Part shown: piece after piece, positions 44,871 through 64,000 of the stretch
Numbering within the stretch: position 1 is the stretch's first letter
How the letters are laid out: each line of letters opens with the position of its first letter
Source: Deinococcus aerius
GTDB lineage: Bacteria > Deinococcota > Deinococci > Deinococcales > Deinococcaceae
DNA length: 64,000 nt
Direction: 5' to 3'
NCBI RefSeq assembly: GCF_002897375.1
Contig: NZ_BFAG01000016.1
Location: 1 to 64,000 of the forward strand
Translations under genes and position numbers: made by a program
The notes under the pieces: model-generated
What the model was told of the DNA's origin: nothing
What the model saw: the letters and a program-made list of their open reading frames with translations, nothing else
Databases searched by the model: none

Positions 44871-46238
44871 TCATACCCCGCCCACCTTCCGCTCGAACAC
44901 CGCCATCTGCGTCACCGGCCCGTACTCCGGGTGCACGTCCCCCACGTCCTCGTACCGCACCGTGTAGCCGTACTCTGCCCCTGCCGCGTCTGCCCAGGCG
45001 CGGAACTCGGTGCGCGTCCACTCGAAGCGGTGGTCGGCGTGCCTGAGGCCCGCGTCCTCCCCGAAGACGGTGTTGTACTCGCGGTTGGGCGTGGTGACGA
45101 CCACGGTACGCGGCTGGGCATCGCCGAACACGTGTGCGGTCAGGGCATTCAGGCGGTGAGGCTCCAAATGCTCGATCACCTCCACGAGCGCGGCGGCACC
45201 GAAGCCCCGGAGGCGCGAGTCGCGGTAGGCGAGGCTGCCGTGGAGCAGGCGCACACGCCCGGCAAGTTCGGGCCGTTCCCGGAGGTGCAGTTTCTCCGCC
45301 GCAATTTCCAGCGCGCGGTCGCTCACGTCCACGCCGACGAGTTCCCGGAACTGCGGCACGGGGATCAGGCGCCGCAAGAGTTTCCCCTCCCCGCAGCCCA
45401 GATCCAGCACACGGGCGGCACCGCTGGCCTCCAGCACTTCCGCTACCCGGTCCAGCCGGGCGTCGTGGAGACGGGGACGAGGTTCGGATGGGGTTTCCTC
45501 GACCTCTGCCGGGTCGGGGCCGAACGCTGCCTCGGCCTGCCGCACCAGCTCGCGGAAGCGCAGGAACCGCCCGGTGATGAGGTCGCGCTCCGGGTGGGTC
45601 TCCAGCCAGCCCGCGCCGTGGCGCAGCAGCTTGTCCACCTCCGCCTCGCCCAGGTAGTAGTGCTTGCGGCCGTCCAGAACGGGCAGCAGCACGTACAGGT
45701 GCGTCAGCAGCTCGCGCAGCAGGGCGGTGCCCGACACCCGCAACCGGATGTAGGGCCGCTCGCCCCACTCGGGAAACAGCGGGTCGAGGGGGATAGGCTC
45801 GGCGTCCACCGTGTACCCCAGCGGACCGAAGAGCCGGGCCGGGAGGTCGGCGGGACCCCGCGCGGCCACGCACGGCAGCTCTGCGACCAGGGGGATGGGC
45901 GTGTCGGCGAGTTCGGGGCGGTCCTTGCTGCGCCCCGTCATCGCGGTGCCGAAAGCGTCGCGCAGGGCGACCGCCAGGAAGGAGCCCGCCGCGTAGGGCC
46001 GGTCGTTGACATAGGGCTCCAGCGGTGCGCCCTCCCCGGCCCGCGTATGGCGCGAGAGGGCGACCGGGTCCACCTCCAGCAGCAGGGCCGCCGTGCAGGT
46101 CCCCTCGGTCGCCTCCGGGTAGAAGACCACCGCGCGCCCGAAAGGCAACTCGCGTTCCAGCACGCGCTCCGGGTGCTTATGGAGCAGGAAGCCCAGGTCG
46201 GTGGCGGGCTGGTGGGTGGTCGTCAGCGTGAGGAGCAT
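44871..46238 (-). CDS. hen1: 3' terminal RNA ribose 2'-O-methyltransferase Hen1
   Basis: Methylates the 2'-OH at the 3' end of cleaved RNA before Pnkp seals it, so the repaired site resists a second cut. The protein is 455 residues. The N-terminal half is the Pnkp-interacting domain of bacterial Hen1 (MLLTLTTTH, then LGFLLHKHPERV). The C-terminal methyltransferase has SAM motif VLDLGCGEGKLLRRL (about 285), the Hen1-specific EVIEHLEPHRL and TTPNREYNTVF, with the metal-binding Glu/His pattern. The start follows a GCAGG box. It precedes pnkp on the same strand; the overlap with a 22-codon frame between them is noted separately. Confidence 0.93.
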   Translation of the reverse strand: MLLTLTTTHQPATDLGFLLHKHPERVLERELPFGRAVVFYPEATEGTCTAALLLEVDPVALSRHTRAGEGAPLEPYVNDRPYAAGSFLAVALRDAFGTAMTGRSKDRPELADTPIPLVAELPCVAARGPADLPARLFGPLGYTVDAEPIPLDPLFPEWGERPYIRLRVSGTALLRELLTHLYVLLPVLDGRKHYYLGEAEVDKLLRHGAGWLETHPERDLITGRFLRFRELVRQAEAAFGPDPAEVEETPSEPRPRLHDARLDRVAEVLEASGAARVLDLGCGEGKLLRRLIPVPQFRELVGVDVSDRALEIAAEKLHLRERPELAGRVRLLHGSLAYRDSRLRGFGAAALVEVIEHLEPHRLNALTAHVFGDAQPRTVVVTTPNREYNTVFGEDAGLRHADHRFEWTRTEFRAWADAAGAEYGYTVRYEDVGDVHPEYGPVTQMAVFERKVGGV

Positions 46239-46338
46239 CCTGCCCGGCAGGTTAACGCCGCCCCGCGCCGCGTACGTCCGCAAGGTGGCGGAGGGGAAGC
46301 GCTCGCGGGGCAACCGCGAAGTCGGGTTGTGGACGCGC

Positions 46339-46480
46339 TCGCCCCGCTCACCCCTCAGTCCGCTTTGCCGACAGCTCCCCCGAAAAGGGAGCCGGGTCCG
46401 GGAGTTGCCCCCTGGAGAGCCGATTCTTCTGTCTGCCCCCCAGTGGAGGTGCCCCGCGGGGGCGGACTCGCAGAGCTGCA
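46339..46480. repeat. Palindromic intergenic element upstream of hen1
   Basis: The 352-nt gap between hen1 and the MFS gene holds two hairpins: AGCTCCC/GGGAGCC near 46373-46393 and a TGCCCC/GGGGCG palindrome near 46448-46462, in otherwise G/C-rich sequence. No gene is apparent. Such units are typical of dispersed intergenic repeats in Deinococcus, but only one copy is present here. Confidence 0.4.
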
Positions 46481-46590
46481 CCGCACAGGGGTAGGGCGAG
46501 GCTGTGCGGAGTTGATGACTTCGCGGCTGCCCTGGAACCATCTGCCGGGCCGGAGCGCCGCCCCGCCCCCAACCCGTACAATCGGCCCTG

Positions 46591-47766
<1,176 letters not shown>

Positions 47767-47776
47767 AGCCGATCCC

Positions 47777-48496
<720 letters not shown>

Positions 48497-48536
48497 GGGG
48501 CGCAGCATAGGGTCGAATCGGGCGGGTAAGGGCAAT

Positions 48537-48560
48537 AAAAAAGCCGCCCTCTCGGACGGT
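48537..48560 (-). terminator. Hairpin with T tract between a minus-strand promoter and bshB1
   Basis: On the minus strand CCGTCC-GAGA-GGGCGG forms a 6-bp stem followed by CTTTTTT. It starts only a few nt after the predicted start site of the promoter at 48570-48598, so it may be an attenuator or belong to another transcript. Confidence 0.5.
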
Positions 48561-48569
48561 GATAGAAAA

Positions 48570-48598
48570 AGAATAGCGTGGGATGCAGCAGAAGTCAA
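48570..48598 (-). promoter_or_regulatory. Consensus-like promoter upstream of bshB1
   Basis: TTGACT (48593-48598) and TATTCT (48570-48575) are separated by exactly 17 nt on the minus strand, among the best sigma-70 type matches in the window. Confidence 0.6.
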
Positions 48599-48667
48599 AT
48601 TATGCAGGCCGATTTGAGGGGAAGCCCTGCGAGGAGCGGGGAAAGTCCCGGGAATAGGAGAAAACCC

Positions 48668-49291
48668 ATGCAAACCCGCAGCCTCGGCATCCAGGAGGTG
48701 CAGCAGGCCCGTCTGGCGCAGGCCTTCGACCCCCACGTCGCCCCCCTCAACCGCTGGGCCGAGGAGCAGCGTTCGGCGAGCGGGCACTGGCTGCCCTTCT
48801 TCGATCCGCTCGACGGCGGCGTGCTGGCGCGGGTCCTGCTCCTCCTCGAATCGCCCGGCCCGGTCGTCAGCCGCACCCGCTTCGTCTCGATGGACAACCC
48901 GGACGGCACGGCGGAGAACCTGCGCTGTCTGCTCCACCTCTCGGGTCTGCGGCGGAGGGAGGTGGCGATGTGGAACGTCGTGCCGTGGCAGATGAGCGAG
49001 AACGGTGTGGTGACCCCCCGGCCAGGGCAGTACACCGAGGCCGCGTCCCTGACCCGGCACCTCCTCTCGATGCTGGCGGACCTTCAAGTCGTTGTCCTCG
49101 TCGGTCGCCACGCCGAGCGGGCCTGGCCGCTGGTGGGCTCGGCCCTGCCTACCCTCCCCTGTCCGCATCCGAGCCCGCAGAACTTCGTCTCGCGGCGAGA
49201 TTCCGCTGTGCTGGCGCTGGGCACGCTCGTTAAGGCGCGGAGGATGGTTTCCGGCAAGGAAAAAGGGGCCACCCCCATTCCCGAGGAGTAG
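48668..49291 (+). CDS. Uracil-DNA glycosylase superfamily protein
   Basis: A 207-residue protein with the uracil-DNA glycosylase-like fold (family 4/5 type). The [20 protein letters not shown] segment matches motif [18 protein letters not shown] follows, [10 protein letters not shown] resembles the conserved loop, and [13 protein letters not shown] resembles motif B with the catalytic-site His. No Fe-S cysteine set like that of thermostable family 4 enzymes is present, so the activity is not certain. The ATG at 48668 has an AATAGGAG box 7 nt upstream. It stands between bshB1 and the convergent fumC. Confidence 0.72.
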   Translation: MQTRSLGIQEVQQARLAQAFDPHVAPLNRWAEEQRSASGHWLPFFDPLDGGVLARVLLLLESPGPVVSRTRFVSMDNPDGTAENLRCLLHLSGLRRREVAMWNVVPWQMSENGVVTPRPGQYTEAASLTRHLLSMLADLQVVVLVGRHAERAWPLVGSALPTLPCPHPSPQNFVSRRDSAVLALGTLVKARRMVSGKEKGATPIPEE

Positions 49292-49300
49292 CCCCTTCTT
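49263..49300. terminator. Hairpin between UDG-like gene and fumC
   Basis: AAGGGGC (49263-49269) and GCCCCTT (49291-49297) pair around a 21-nt loop that includes the UDG-like stop codon; TCTTTC follows. It may serve both convergent genes. Confidence 0.5.
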
Positions 49301-49310
49301 TCGGCCCGGC

Positions 49311-50720
<1,410 letters not shown>

Positions 50721-50729
50721 GCCATGAGT

Positions 50730-51983
50730 CTAATCGGCGGCGGTGGTCACTTCCCGGGGAACGGCAGCGGCGGCGTGCAGGTCGGGAGCAACACGTTCCG
50801 ACAGCGCCACCAGCGTCCAGGCGAACGCACCCGCCAGCATCAGGACCGAGGCCACCCCGAACCACAGGGCCAGGGCCACGCGGTCGAGCAGCGGCGAGAG
50901 GAGAAGGAGACTCAGTGGCATCCCCAGGGTGGACACCGTGCCCAGCACGCTGAAGACGCGGCCCAGGTACTCGGCGGGCACCATTCGCTGCATCAGGGTG
51001 TTCAGCGGCGTATTCAGGATGCCGAAGCCGAACCCCAGGATGACCGAGCAGACCAGAAGTACGGGCACGGTTGGCCTCAGCCACATCACCCCGTAGATCA
51101 GGGCGGTGAGTGCCAGCCCGGCGGCGGTCGCGCGGCGGGGCGGCAGGCGGTTCCCCAGTACAGCGATGAGGGCGCCGGAGAGGAGCATCCCCGCACTTTC
51201 CAGCGCGAGGAAGAGGCCGTAGCCCTTCGCGCCCGCCCCCAGCGTCTCCATCAGCTTGGGCGTGACGACCGTGACGGGCGCGAGGGTGGCGTTCAGCACC
51301 AGCCCGATAAAGGGCACGAGGGTCAGCACTCTTGATCGGCGCATCAGCCGCAGGCCGCTAGCCACATCTGCAAGGACGCTGGGACGGGGTCCGCTCGGCT
51401 GGGCTCGCCCCGGCAGCCGCACCGCCAGCAGCAGGGCCGCCATCACGAAGAAGCTCAGCCCGTCCACCACAATGGCGACGGGCGGCGAGAAGACCGAGAC
51501 GATCCAGCCCCCGGCGAGGGTGCCGATGAGCCACGCCCCCTGCCCCACCCCGCCCAGCAGACCGTTCGCGCGGGCGAGTTCGGCGGGCGGCACGAGGCTG
51601 GGGACGGCGGCGCTTGACGCCGGGTTGGCGAAGATGCCCGCGAAGCCGGTCAGGAGGGCCGCCCCATTGACCACCCACAGCGGCACCTCTCCCCACGCCA
51701 GCGCCAGTCCGCCTACGACCAGCTGCAACACCCCGCGCGCCACGTCTGCCCCGATCAGGGGAAGCTTGAGGTTCACCCGGTCTACCAGCGCCCCGGCAAA
51801 GGGCATGAGCAAGTTGGGGGCCAGCGCGCAGGCGAGGGTCAGGGCCATCTGCCCCGCCGAACCCGTCTGGTGCAACACCAGGAAGCTCAGCGCGATGCTG
51901 GCGAGCGCCGAGCCGAGCTGGGACTGCCCCGAGGCGACCAGCCACAGGATGAAGCTGCGGTTCCAAAGGGTCTGCGGCGGCAT
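50730..51983 (-). CDS. MFS transporter (enterobactin exporter-like), divergent from an HTH regulator
   Basis: MFS efflux-type protein of 417 residues with about 12 hydrophobic helices, in the group related to EntS and macrolide/siderophore exporters. The first half has [13 protein letters not shown] and [15 protein letters not shown] (the loop 2-3 motif), and [15 protein letters not shown] is typical of the group. Substrate unknown. CATACT lies 6 nt before the ATG. It is divergent from an HTH regulator gene, 72 nt between starts, so that regulator probably controls it. Confidence 0.87.
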   Translation of the reverse strand: MPPQTLWNRSFILWLVASGQSQLGSALASIALSFLVLHQTGSAGQMALTLACALAPNLLMPFAGALVDRVNLKLPLIGADVARGVLQLVVGGLALAWGEVPLWVVNGAALLTGFAGIFANPASSAAVPSLVPPAELARANGLLGGVGQGAWLIGTLAGGWIVSVFSPPVAIVVDGLSFFVMAALLLAVRLPGRAQPSGPRPSVLADVASGLRLMRRSRVLTLVPFIGLVLNATLAPVTVVTPKLMETLGAGAKGYGLFLALESAGMLLSGALIAVLGNRLPPRRATAAGLALTALIYGVMWLRPTVPVLLVCSVILGFGFGILNTPLNTLMQRMVPAEYLGRVFSVLGTVSTLGMPLSLLLLSPLLDRVALALWFGVASVLMLAGAFAWTLVALSERVAPDLHAAAAVPREVTTAAD

Positions 51984-52055
51984 AGCCCGAGTATGGGGAG
52001 GGGCTTCTCGAAGAGATATACGCCCTTTGGAGTAGGAGGCGTCTAAGCTGATCCC

Positions 52056-52688
52056 ATGCCCGACGAGCCGGTGAGGGTGGCGAACAGCGCGCAGGCCGCC
52101 CTGCTGCTCGATGTGGGGCTGCGCCCGATGCTGGACCTGCTGATGCGGGCGCCGCATTCGGCCAGTGAGGTGGCGGCGAAGTTGGGACTGAACATCCAGC
52201 GCGCCCACTACCTCGCCCACAAGCTGGAACGGGCGGGCGTGGCAGAAGTCGTGGAGGTCCGGCCCAGAGCTGGCCGGGCGATCCGGTGTTACGCCGTCCT
52301 GCCCCGCTGGTTCATCCCCTACGAGGCGACGGGGGCCGAGACGCTGGAGGCGTTCATGTGCGCGCAAATCTTGCCCCGCATGGAGCGCTTCACGGGGTTG
52401 AGCGTGGGCCTTCTACGCGAACTCGGCGACCACTGGGGCTTCTGGCTGGAACAGGGGGAGGAGGGGAGCAGCCTCAGCATGGGGACGCCCACCCGCCGGG
52501 GTTACGAACTCTTTGCCGGGGACGAACCCTTTCTCCTGAACATCGGGGGCCTTCACCTCACCCGGGAGCAGGCGAGCGACCTCAAACGGCGGCTTGAATC
52601 GGTTCTGGAGGAGTTCCAGGCACAAGACAGCCCGCAGGCCCCCACCTACACCGTCGCCCTGATGCTCGCGCGCGGCGACGTGGGCTGA
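52056..52688 (+). CDS. ArsR-like winged-helix regulator
   Basis: Transcription factor of 210 residues. The N-terminal winged helix reads [35 protein letters not shown], with the recognition helix near residues 47-62, followed by a beta wing ([15 protein letters not shown]). The 120-residue C-terminal domain is not assigned and probably senses a ligand or mediates dimerisation. TAAGCT (52044-52049) lies 6 nt before the ATG. It is divergent from the efflux-type MFS gene, the standard regulator-transporter layout. No clear palindromic operator was found in the 72-nt gap. Confidence 0.8.
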   Translation: MPDEPVRVANSAQAALLLDVGLRPMLDLLMRAPHSASEVAAKLGLNIQRAHYLAHKLERAGVAEVVEVRPRAGRAIRCYAVLPRWFIPYEATGAETLEAFMCAQILPRMERFTGLSVGLLRELGDHWGFWLEQGEEGSSLSMGTPTRRGYELFAGDEPFLLNIGGLHLTREQASDLKRRLESVLEEFQAQDSPQAPTYTVALMLARGDVG

Positions 52689-52746
52689 AGCACCCTCACG
52701 CATCGGCTCACCGTCCGTTTTGCGTCCGCCTGACACAATGCTCGGC

Positions 52747-53766
<1,020 letters not shown>

Positions 53767-53810
53767 AGAACCGTCATCTTTCGAAAAAGAGGGCGTGGAA
53801 TACTGCCCGC

Positions 53811-55193
53811 ATGGCCCCCTCCCGCAAGAGTGCCGCCCTGCTGCTGAGTGTGCTGCTGGGGACGGCGTTCGCCCAGGTCGAGATTCCGGCCCTGCCCCTT
53901 CCCCCGCAGGTGCCCACGCCCGGCCCGGCCCCCACGCCGACCCCCGAGCCCGCTCCGGCCCCGCCCCCTCAGCCGGATCCGGAGCCCACTCCCCCTCCTG
54001 CCGAGACGCCTGGACCCGTCCCGGTTCCTCCCCAGGAGACGCCCGCTCCGGCGCCGCAAAAGCCCGTCACCCCGCCGCCTCCCGCCAAATCCGTCAAGAC
54101 GGCCCCGCTGCCGCTGCTCATCACCGTGCAGGCGAACTGGCCCGCGCTGGTGGACGGCAAGAAGACGACGGTGCCCTTCTCGCAGACCCTGACCCTGCCG
54201 GGCGAGCGGGCAGCGCAACTCCGGCAGCGCGGCGTCATCACCCCGAGCCTCGACGCCGACCTGAAGAAATTCCTGGCGAGCCTGCCGCGCGAGGCGCGGG
54301 ACGCCCGCTTCGAGAACCGCTGGGAGGAAGGTTGGGCGGTCGTGCAGCGCAATGGCCTGAAGGTGGACGAGGCGAAGACCCGGGCGAACATCCTCGCCGC
54401 CCTCAAGAACCCGAAGGGAGTCAAGGCCGCCGTCGTCGTGATGGGGCAGGTCGCGCCGAAGCGCACGCTGGACTTCTTCCTCTCGCGCGGCATCACCGAC
54501 CACCTGGGCACGGGCGAGACGAACTACTACGGCAGCAGCGCTGCCCGTATGACGAACATCCATGTGGGCACCCGCAACTTCCAGGACCGGCTGTTTACGG
54601 GCAAGACCTTCTCCTTTAACGAATTCATCGGCCCGGTCACCACTCGCGCGGGCTACGTGGTGGGGCTGGTCATCGCTGGGGAGCGCACGGCGAACGGCGT
54701 GGGCGGGGGCATCTGCCAGGTCAGCACGACCGCGTTCCGGGCCCTGTACGGGGCGGGCCTGCCCGTCGCCGAGCGGCGCAACCACTCCTACCAGGTGCAT
54801 TACTACGACCCGCAGGGCCTGGACGCCACCGTCTTCCAGCCCTCCCAGGACCTGAAGTTCGCCAACGACACGGGGGGCGCCCTGTGGTTTCAGGCCGACT
54901 GGAACGACGAAGAGGCCCGGCTGAGCATCAGTGTATTCGGCAGGCCGCGGAACTTCACGGTGGAGCTGGACGAACCCAGGACCCTCAGCACCACGCCCTC
55001 CCCCGCTGACCGGATCATCCGCGACGCCAGCCTGCCCGCCGGGCAGCGCAAGCAGGTGGACTGGGCGGCCCCCGGCGCGGTGATCGAGGTCACCCGGCGC
55101 TTCGTGCGGGACGGCAAGACCTTCAAGCAGGACACCCTGAAGAGCAGCTACCGCCCCTGGCCGAACATCTTCCTGGTCGGCACGCGCGGGTAA
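53811..55193 (+). CDS. VanW family exported protein
   Basis: Exported protein of 460 residues. The signal peptide is [16 protein letters not shown]; a Pro/Ala/Glu-rich linker of about 80 residues follows, then a peptidoglycan-binding-like region and the VanW domain (about 235-430) with [32 protein letters not shown] and [10 protein letters not shown]. VanW was named from vancomycin-resistance operons and its role is unknown; context gives no resistance operon. AATACT lies 6 nt before the ATG. The strong hairpin after the stop is shared with parB. Confidence 0.87.
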   Translation: MAPSRKSAALLLSVLLGTAFAQVEIPALPLPPQVPTPGPAPTPTPEPAPAPPPQPDPEPTPPPAETPGPVPVPPQETPAPAPQKPVTPPPPAKSVKTAPLPLLITVQANWPALVDGKKTTVPFSQTLTLPGERAAQLRQRGVITPSLDADLKKFLASLPREARDARFENRWEEGWAVVQRNGLKVDEAKTRANILAALKNPKGVKAAVVVMGQVAPKRTLDFFLSRGITDHLGTGETNYYGSSAARMTNIHVGTRNFQDRLFTGKTFSFNEFIGPVTTRAGYVVGLVIAGERTANGVGGGICQVSTTAFRALYGAGLPVAERRNHSYQVHYYDPQGLDATVFQPSQDLKFANDTGGALWFQADWNDEEARLSISVFGRPRNFTVELDEPRTLSTTPSPADRIIRDASLPAGQRKQVDWAAPGAVIEVTRRFVRDGKTFKQDTLKSSYRPWPNIFLVGTRG

Positions 55194-55198
55194 GCGTC

Positions 55199-55243
55199 AA
55201 AGGGGAGAGGGGGAGCCACAGTGGTCTCCCCCTCTCCCCTTTT
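55199..55243. terminator. Bidirectional terminator between vanW and parB
   Basis: A near-perfect 17-bp inverted repeat (AAAGGGGAGAGGGGGAG and its complement) is followed by T on one side and preceded by A on the other, so it should end transcription from both convergent genes. Confidence 0.9.
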
Positions 55244-55247
55244 CGCC

Positions 55248-57556
<2,309 letters not shown>

Positions 57557-57560
<4 letters not shown>

Positions 57561-57883
57561 AGCCCGTACTTCACTTTCATCGCCTGATACCGCTCGAACA
57601 CATGCTCGTCGATCTCCCCCAGCGGCAGGGCGTCCAGCAGCGGCACCAGCCGCTCGCGCAACACGTCGCCCCGCGCCATCCATTGAAAGTAGCTCCGCCC
57701 ACCGTGGTGGTACGGCCCGTAAAGCCGCGAGCCGGGGCACCACGCGAGGAGCCGCCCGAACAGCCGCTCATGCCGAAGGTGCATCCTCACCGTCACCTGG
57801 GGCTGTTTGCCATCACCCCCGAAATGTCCCTCGCCGATCAGGACGCCTAGCAGAACGCCAGTTTCAAATGCTGAAGGCTCCAA
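57557..57883 (-). CDS. LAGLIDADG-like (homing endonuclease fold) protein in the gid operon
   Basis: A 108-residue protein with one LAGLIDADG-like motif, [17 protein letters not shown] (residues 9-25), followed by the beta strands and helices of such a domain ([38 protein letters not shown]). With one motif it would work as a dimer, or serve as a DNA-binding regulator without cleavage, as some domesticated LAGLIDADG proteins do. It starts at TTG with a perfect AGGAGG box 6-7 nt upstream and overlaps the rsmG start by 4 nt, so it is translated as part of the operon. Its upstream region holds two parS-like sites. It has no intron or intein host that I can see. Confidence 0.68.
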
Positions 57884-57894
57884 GACTCTCCTCC

Positions 57895-57923
57895 TGTTTC
57901 ACCGTCAAGTTTCTCGTGAAACG
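57895..57923. repeat. Tandem-type 29-bp repeat, copy 1, containing a parS-like site
   Basis: The block carries a half-site GTTTCACCGT followed by GTTTCTCGTGAAAC (57909-57922), one mismatch from the GTTTCACGTGAAAC parS palindrome. An almost identical block starts exactly 59 bp later. Confidence 0.8.
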
Positions 57924-57963
57924 GGAGGGGCGTCAAGGCGGGAGAGACCCTATTGTTTCACCG

Positions 57964-59772
<1,809 letters not shown>

Positions 59773-59932
59773 CTCAGCCGGAAGTGTACCAATGGGGGAG
59801 GGGCCGCTACTCCGTTCAGGGTCACGGTGGGAAGGACGCCGCTGCATACGCGCTCACCCTGTCCCACATCCTTCCCGGAGGCAAAGGCACGGGAACAGAG
59901 CCGCACCCCGCCGCACCGGTTGGCCGAGCGGC

Positions 59933-59954
59933 TAGAATGCCTAACGAGCGTTAG
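59933..59954 (+). promoter_or_regulatory. -10 element and palindromic operator of the 2-oxoacid dehydrogenase operon
   Basis: A TAGAAT -10 (59933-59938) is followed directly by the perfect 14-bp palindrome CTAACGAGCGTTAG (59941-59954), which fits the CNAACGNNCGNTNG pattern of Thermus PaaR, a TetR-family repressor. The position at the start site means bound repressor would block initiation. The -35 is weak. Confidence 0.65.
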
Positions 59955-60016
59955 CCAGATAGTCAGGCAGCGGCTGCCTCCCGGCAGGGTGCTGCCTCCC
60001 GCTCAGGAGGCCCCTC

Positions 60017-62145
<2,129 letters not shown>

Positions 62146-62155
62146 CCCCCACCCG

Positions 62156-62389
62156 ATGAAGCCCGACCTCCTGCGCCCCCTGCTCGGCATCCTCGGCCTC
62201 GCCATCGGCTTCGGCGTGTACCCCCTCGCGGAGAGTGCGCCGCAGCCCTGGCCGCACGTGCTGATCGGCGGCATGTTCGTGGCGCTGGGGCTGGCCGCCT
62301 GGTTCTACGCGCGTGGTGAACGCTGGATTCAGGCCCTCGGTGTGCTGCTGATGCTGTACGGCGTGGCCCGGATGCTGTTCCTGCGCTGA
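62156..62389 (+). CDS. Small membrane protein within the dehydrogenase operon
   Basis: A 77-residue protein with two or three predicted transmembrane helices: LLGILGLAIGFGVYPLA, VLIGGMFVALGLAAWFY and ALGVLLMLYGVARMLFL. No family is recognised. It sits between the E1 beta and E2 genes on the same strand, 10 nt after one stop and 28 nt before the next ATG, so it is co-transcribed with a soluble enzyme complex. That placement is unusual, since the E1-E2-E3 complex is cytoplasmic; it may have no functional link. Confidence 0.7.
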   Translation: MKPDLLRPLLGILGLAIGFGVYPLAESAPQPWPHVLIGGMFVALGLAAWFYARGERWIQALGVLLMLYGVARMLFLR

Positions 62390-62417
62390 TATTCAACTTC
62401 CCAGACGAGGTTTTCCC

Positions 62418-63989
<1,572 letters not shown>

Positions 63990-64000
63990 GAGCACTCAGC

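Overview
The window is about 64 kb of high-GC DNA from a Deinococcus chromosome. The lineage evidence is a ddrC gene with an upstream 17-bp radiation/desiccation response palindrome (RDRM), bacillithiol genes (bshB1, ypdA-like), a DUF4384 protein, and many genes whose -10 hexamer lies only 5-8 nt before the start codon, the leaderless layout known from Deinococcus. It is not a copy of the D. radiodurans type-strain arrangement: it carries a class II photolyase, a Pnkp-Hen1 RNA-repair pair and a glmS ribozyme.

Layout. 0-2.7 kb: N-acylamino acid racemase/MenC with a GNAT partner, then a DUF4384 protein. 2.8-8.9 kb: tRNA-Gln, a DUF1998 (MrfA-type) helicase with a UvrD/PcrA-like C-terminal domain, a histidine kinase lacking the phospho-accepting His, an iron-sulfur protein and a DUF454 protein. 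9-17.6 kb: glmS behind a ribozyme leader, class II photolyase, a trans-sulfuration PLP enzyme, a TRIC-like channel, rpmF, two methyltransferases (one MenG) and Kbl. 17.7-22.1 kb: three uncharacterised genes (roadblock-like protein, exported/membrane protein, coiled-coil protein); the outer two share an N-terminal domain. 22.1-29.5 kb: tsaE, ackA, an AT-rich lipoprotein gene, pta, and a large lower-GC SF1 helicase gene. 29.5-34.2 kb: cyclopropane-fatty-acid synthase-like enzyme, two LptF/LptG permeases, ddrC. 34.4-42 kb: a small acidic protein overlapping an endonuclease III gene, peptidase E, an IS5-type transposase remnant, a LURP-one-like protein, fmt-def, a TPR protein, a lipoprotein and an exported hydrolase. 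42.2-46.2 kb: pnkp and hen1. 46.6-55.2 kb: two MFS transporters, bshB1, a UDG-like protein, fumC, an HTH regulator, a YpdA-like reductase and a VanW protein. 55.2-59.8 kb: parB-parA-rsmG-LAGLIDADG-like ORF-mnmG with three parS-like sites. 60-64 kb: a branched-chain 2-oxoacid dehydrogenase operon (E1a, E1b, a small membrane protein, E2) behind a palindromic operator.

Functional themes are DNA and RNA repair (MrfA-type helicase, photolyase, endonuclease III, UDG-like protein, DdrC, Pnkp/Hen1), chromosome segregation (parABS), central metabolism (ackA-pta, fumC, 2-oxoacid dehydrogenase, glmS), thiol redox (bshB1, ypdA) and envelope functions (LptF/G, VanW, lipoproteins).

The strongest candidates for something undescribed are the 17.7-22.1 kb three-gene cluster with its paralogous N-terminal domain, the SF1 helicase gene coupled to pta, and the pseudo-histidine kinase with a leaderless upstream mini-ORF. 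No CRISPR array, rRNA, prophage or intact insertion sequence was seen.
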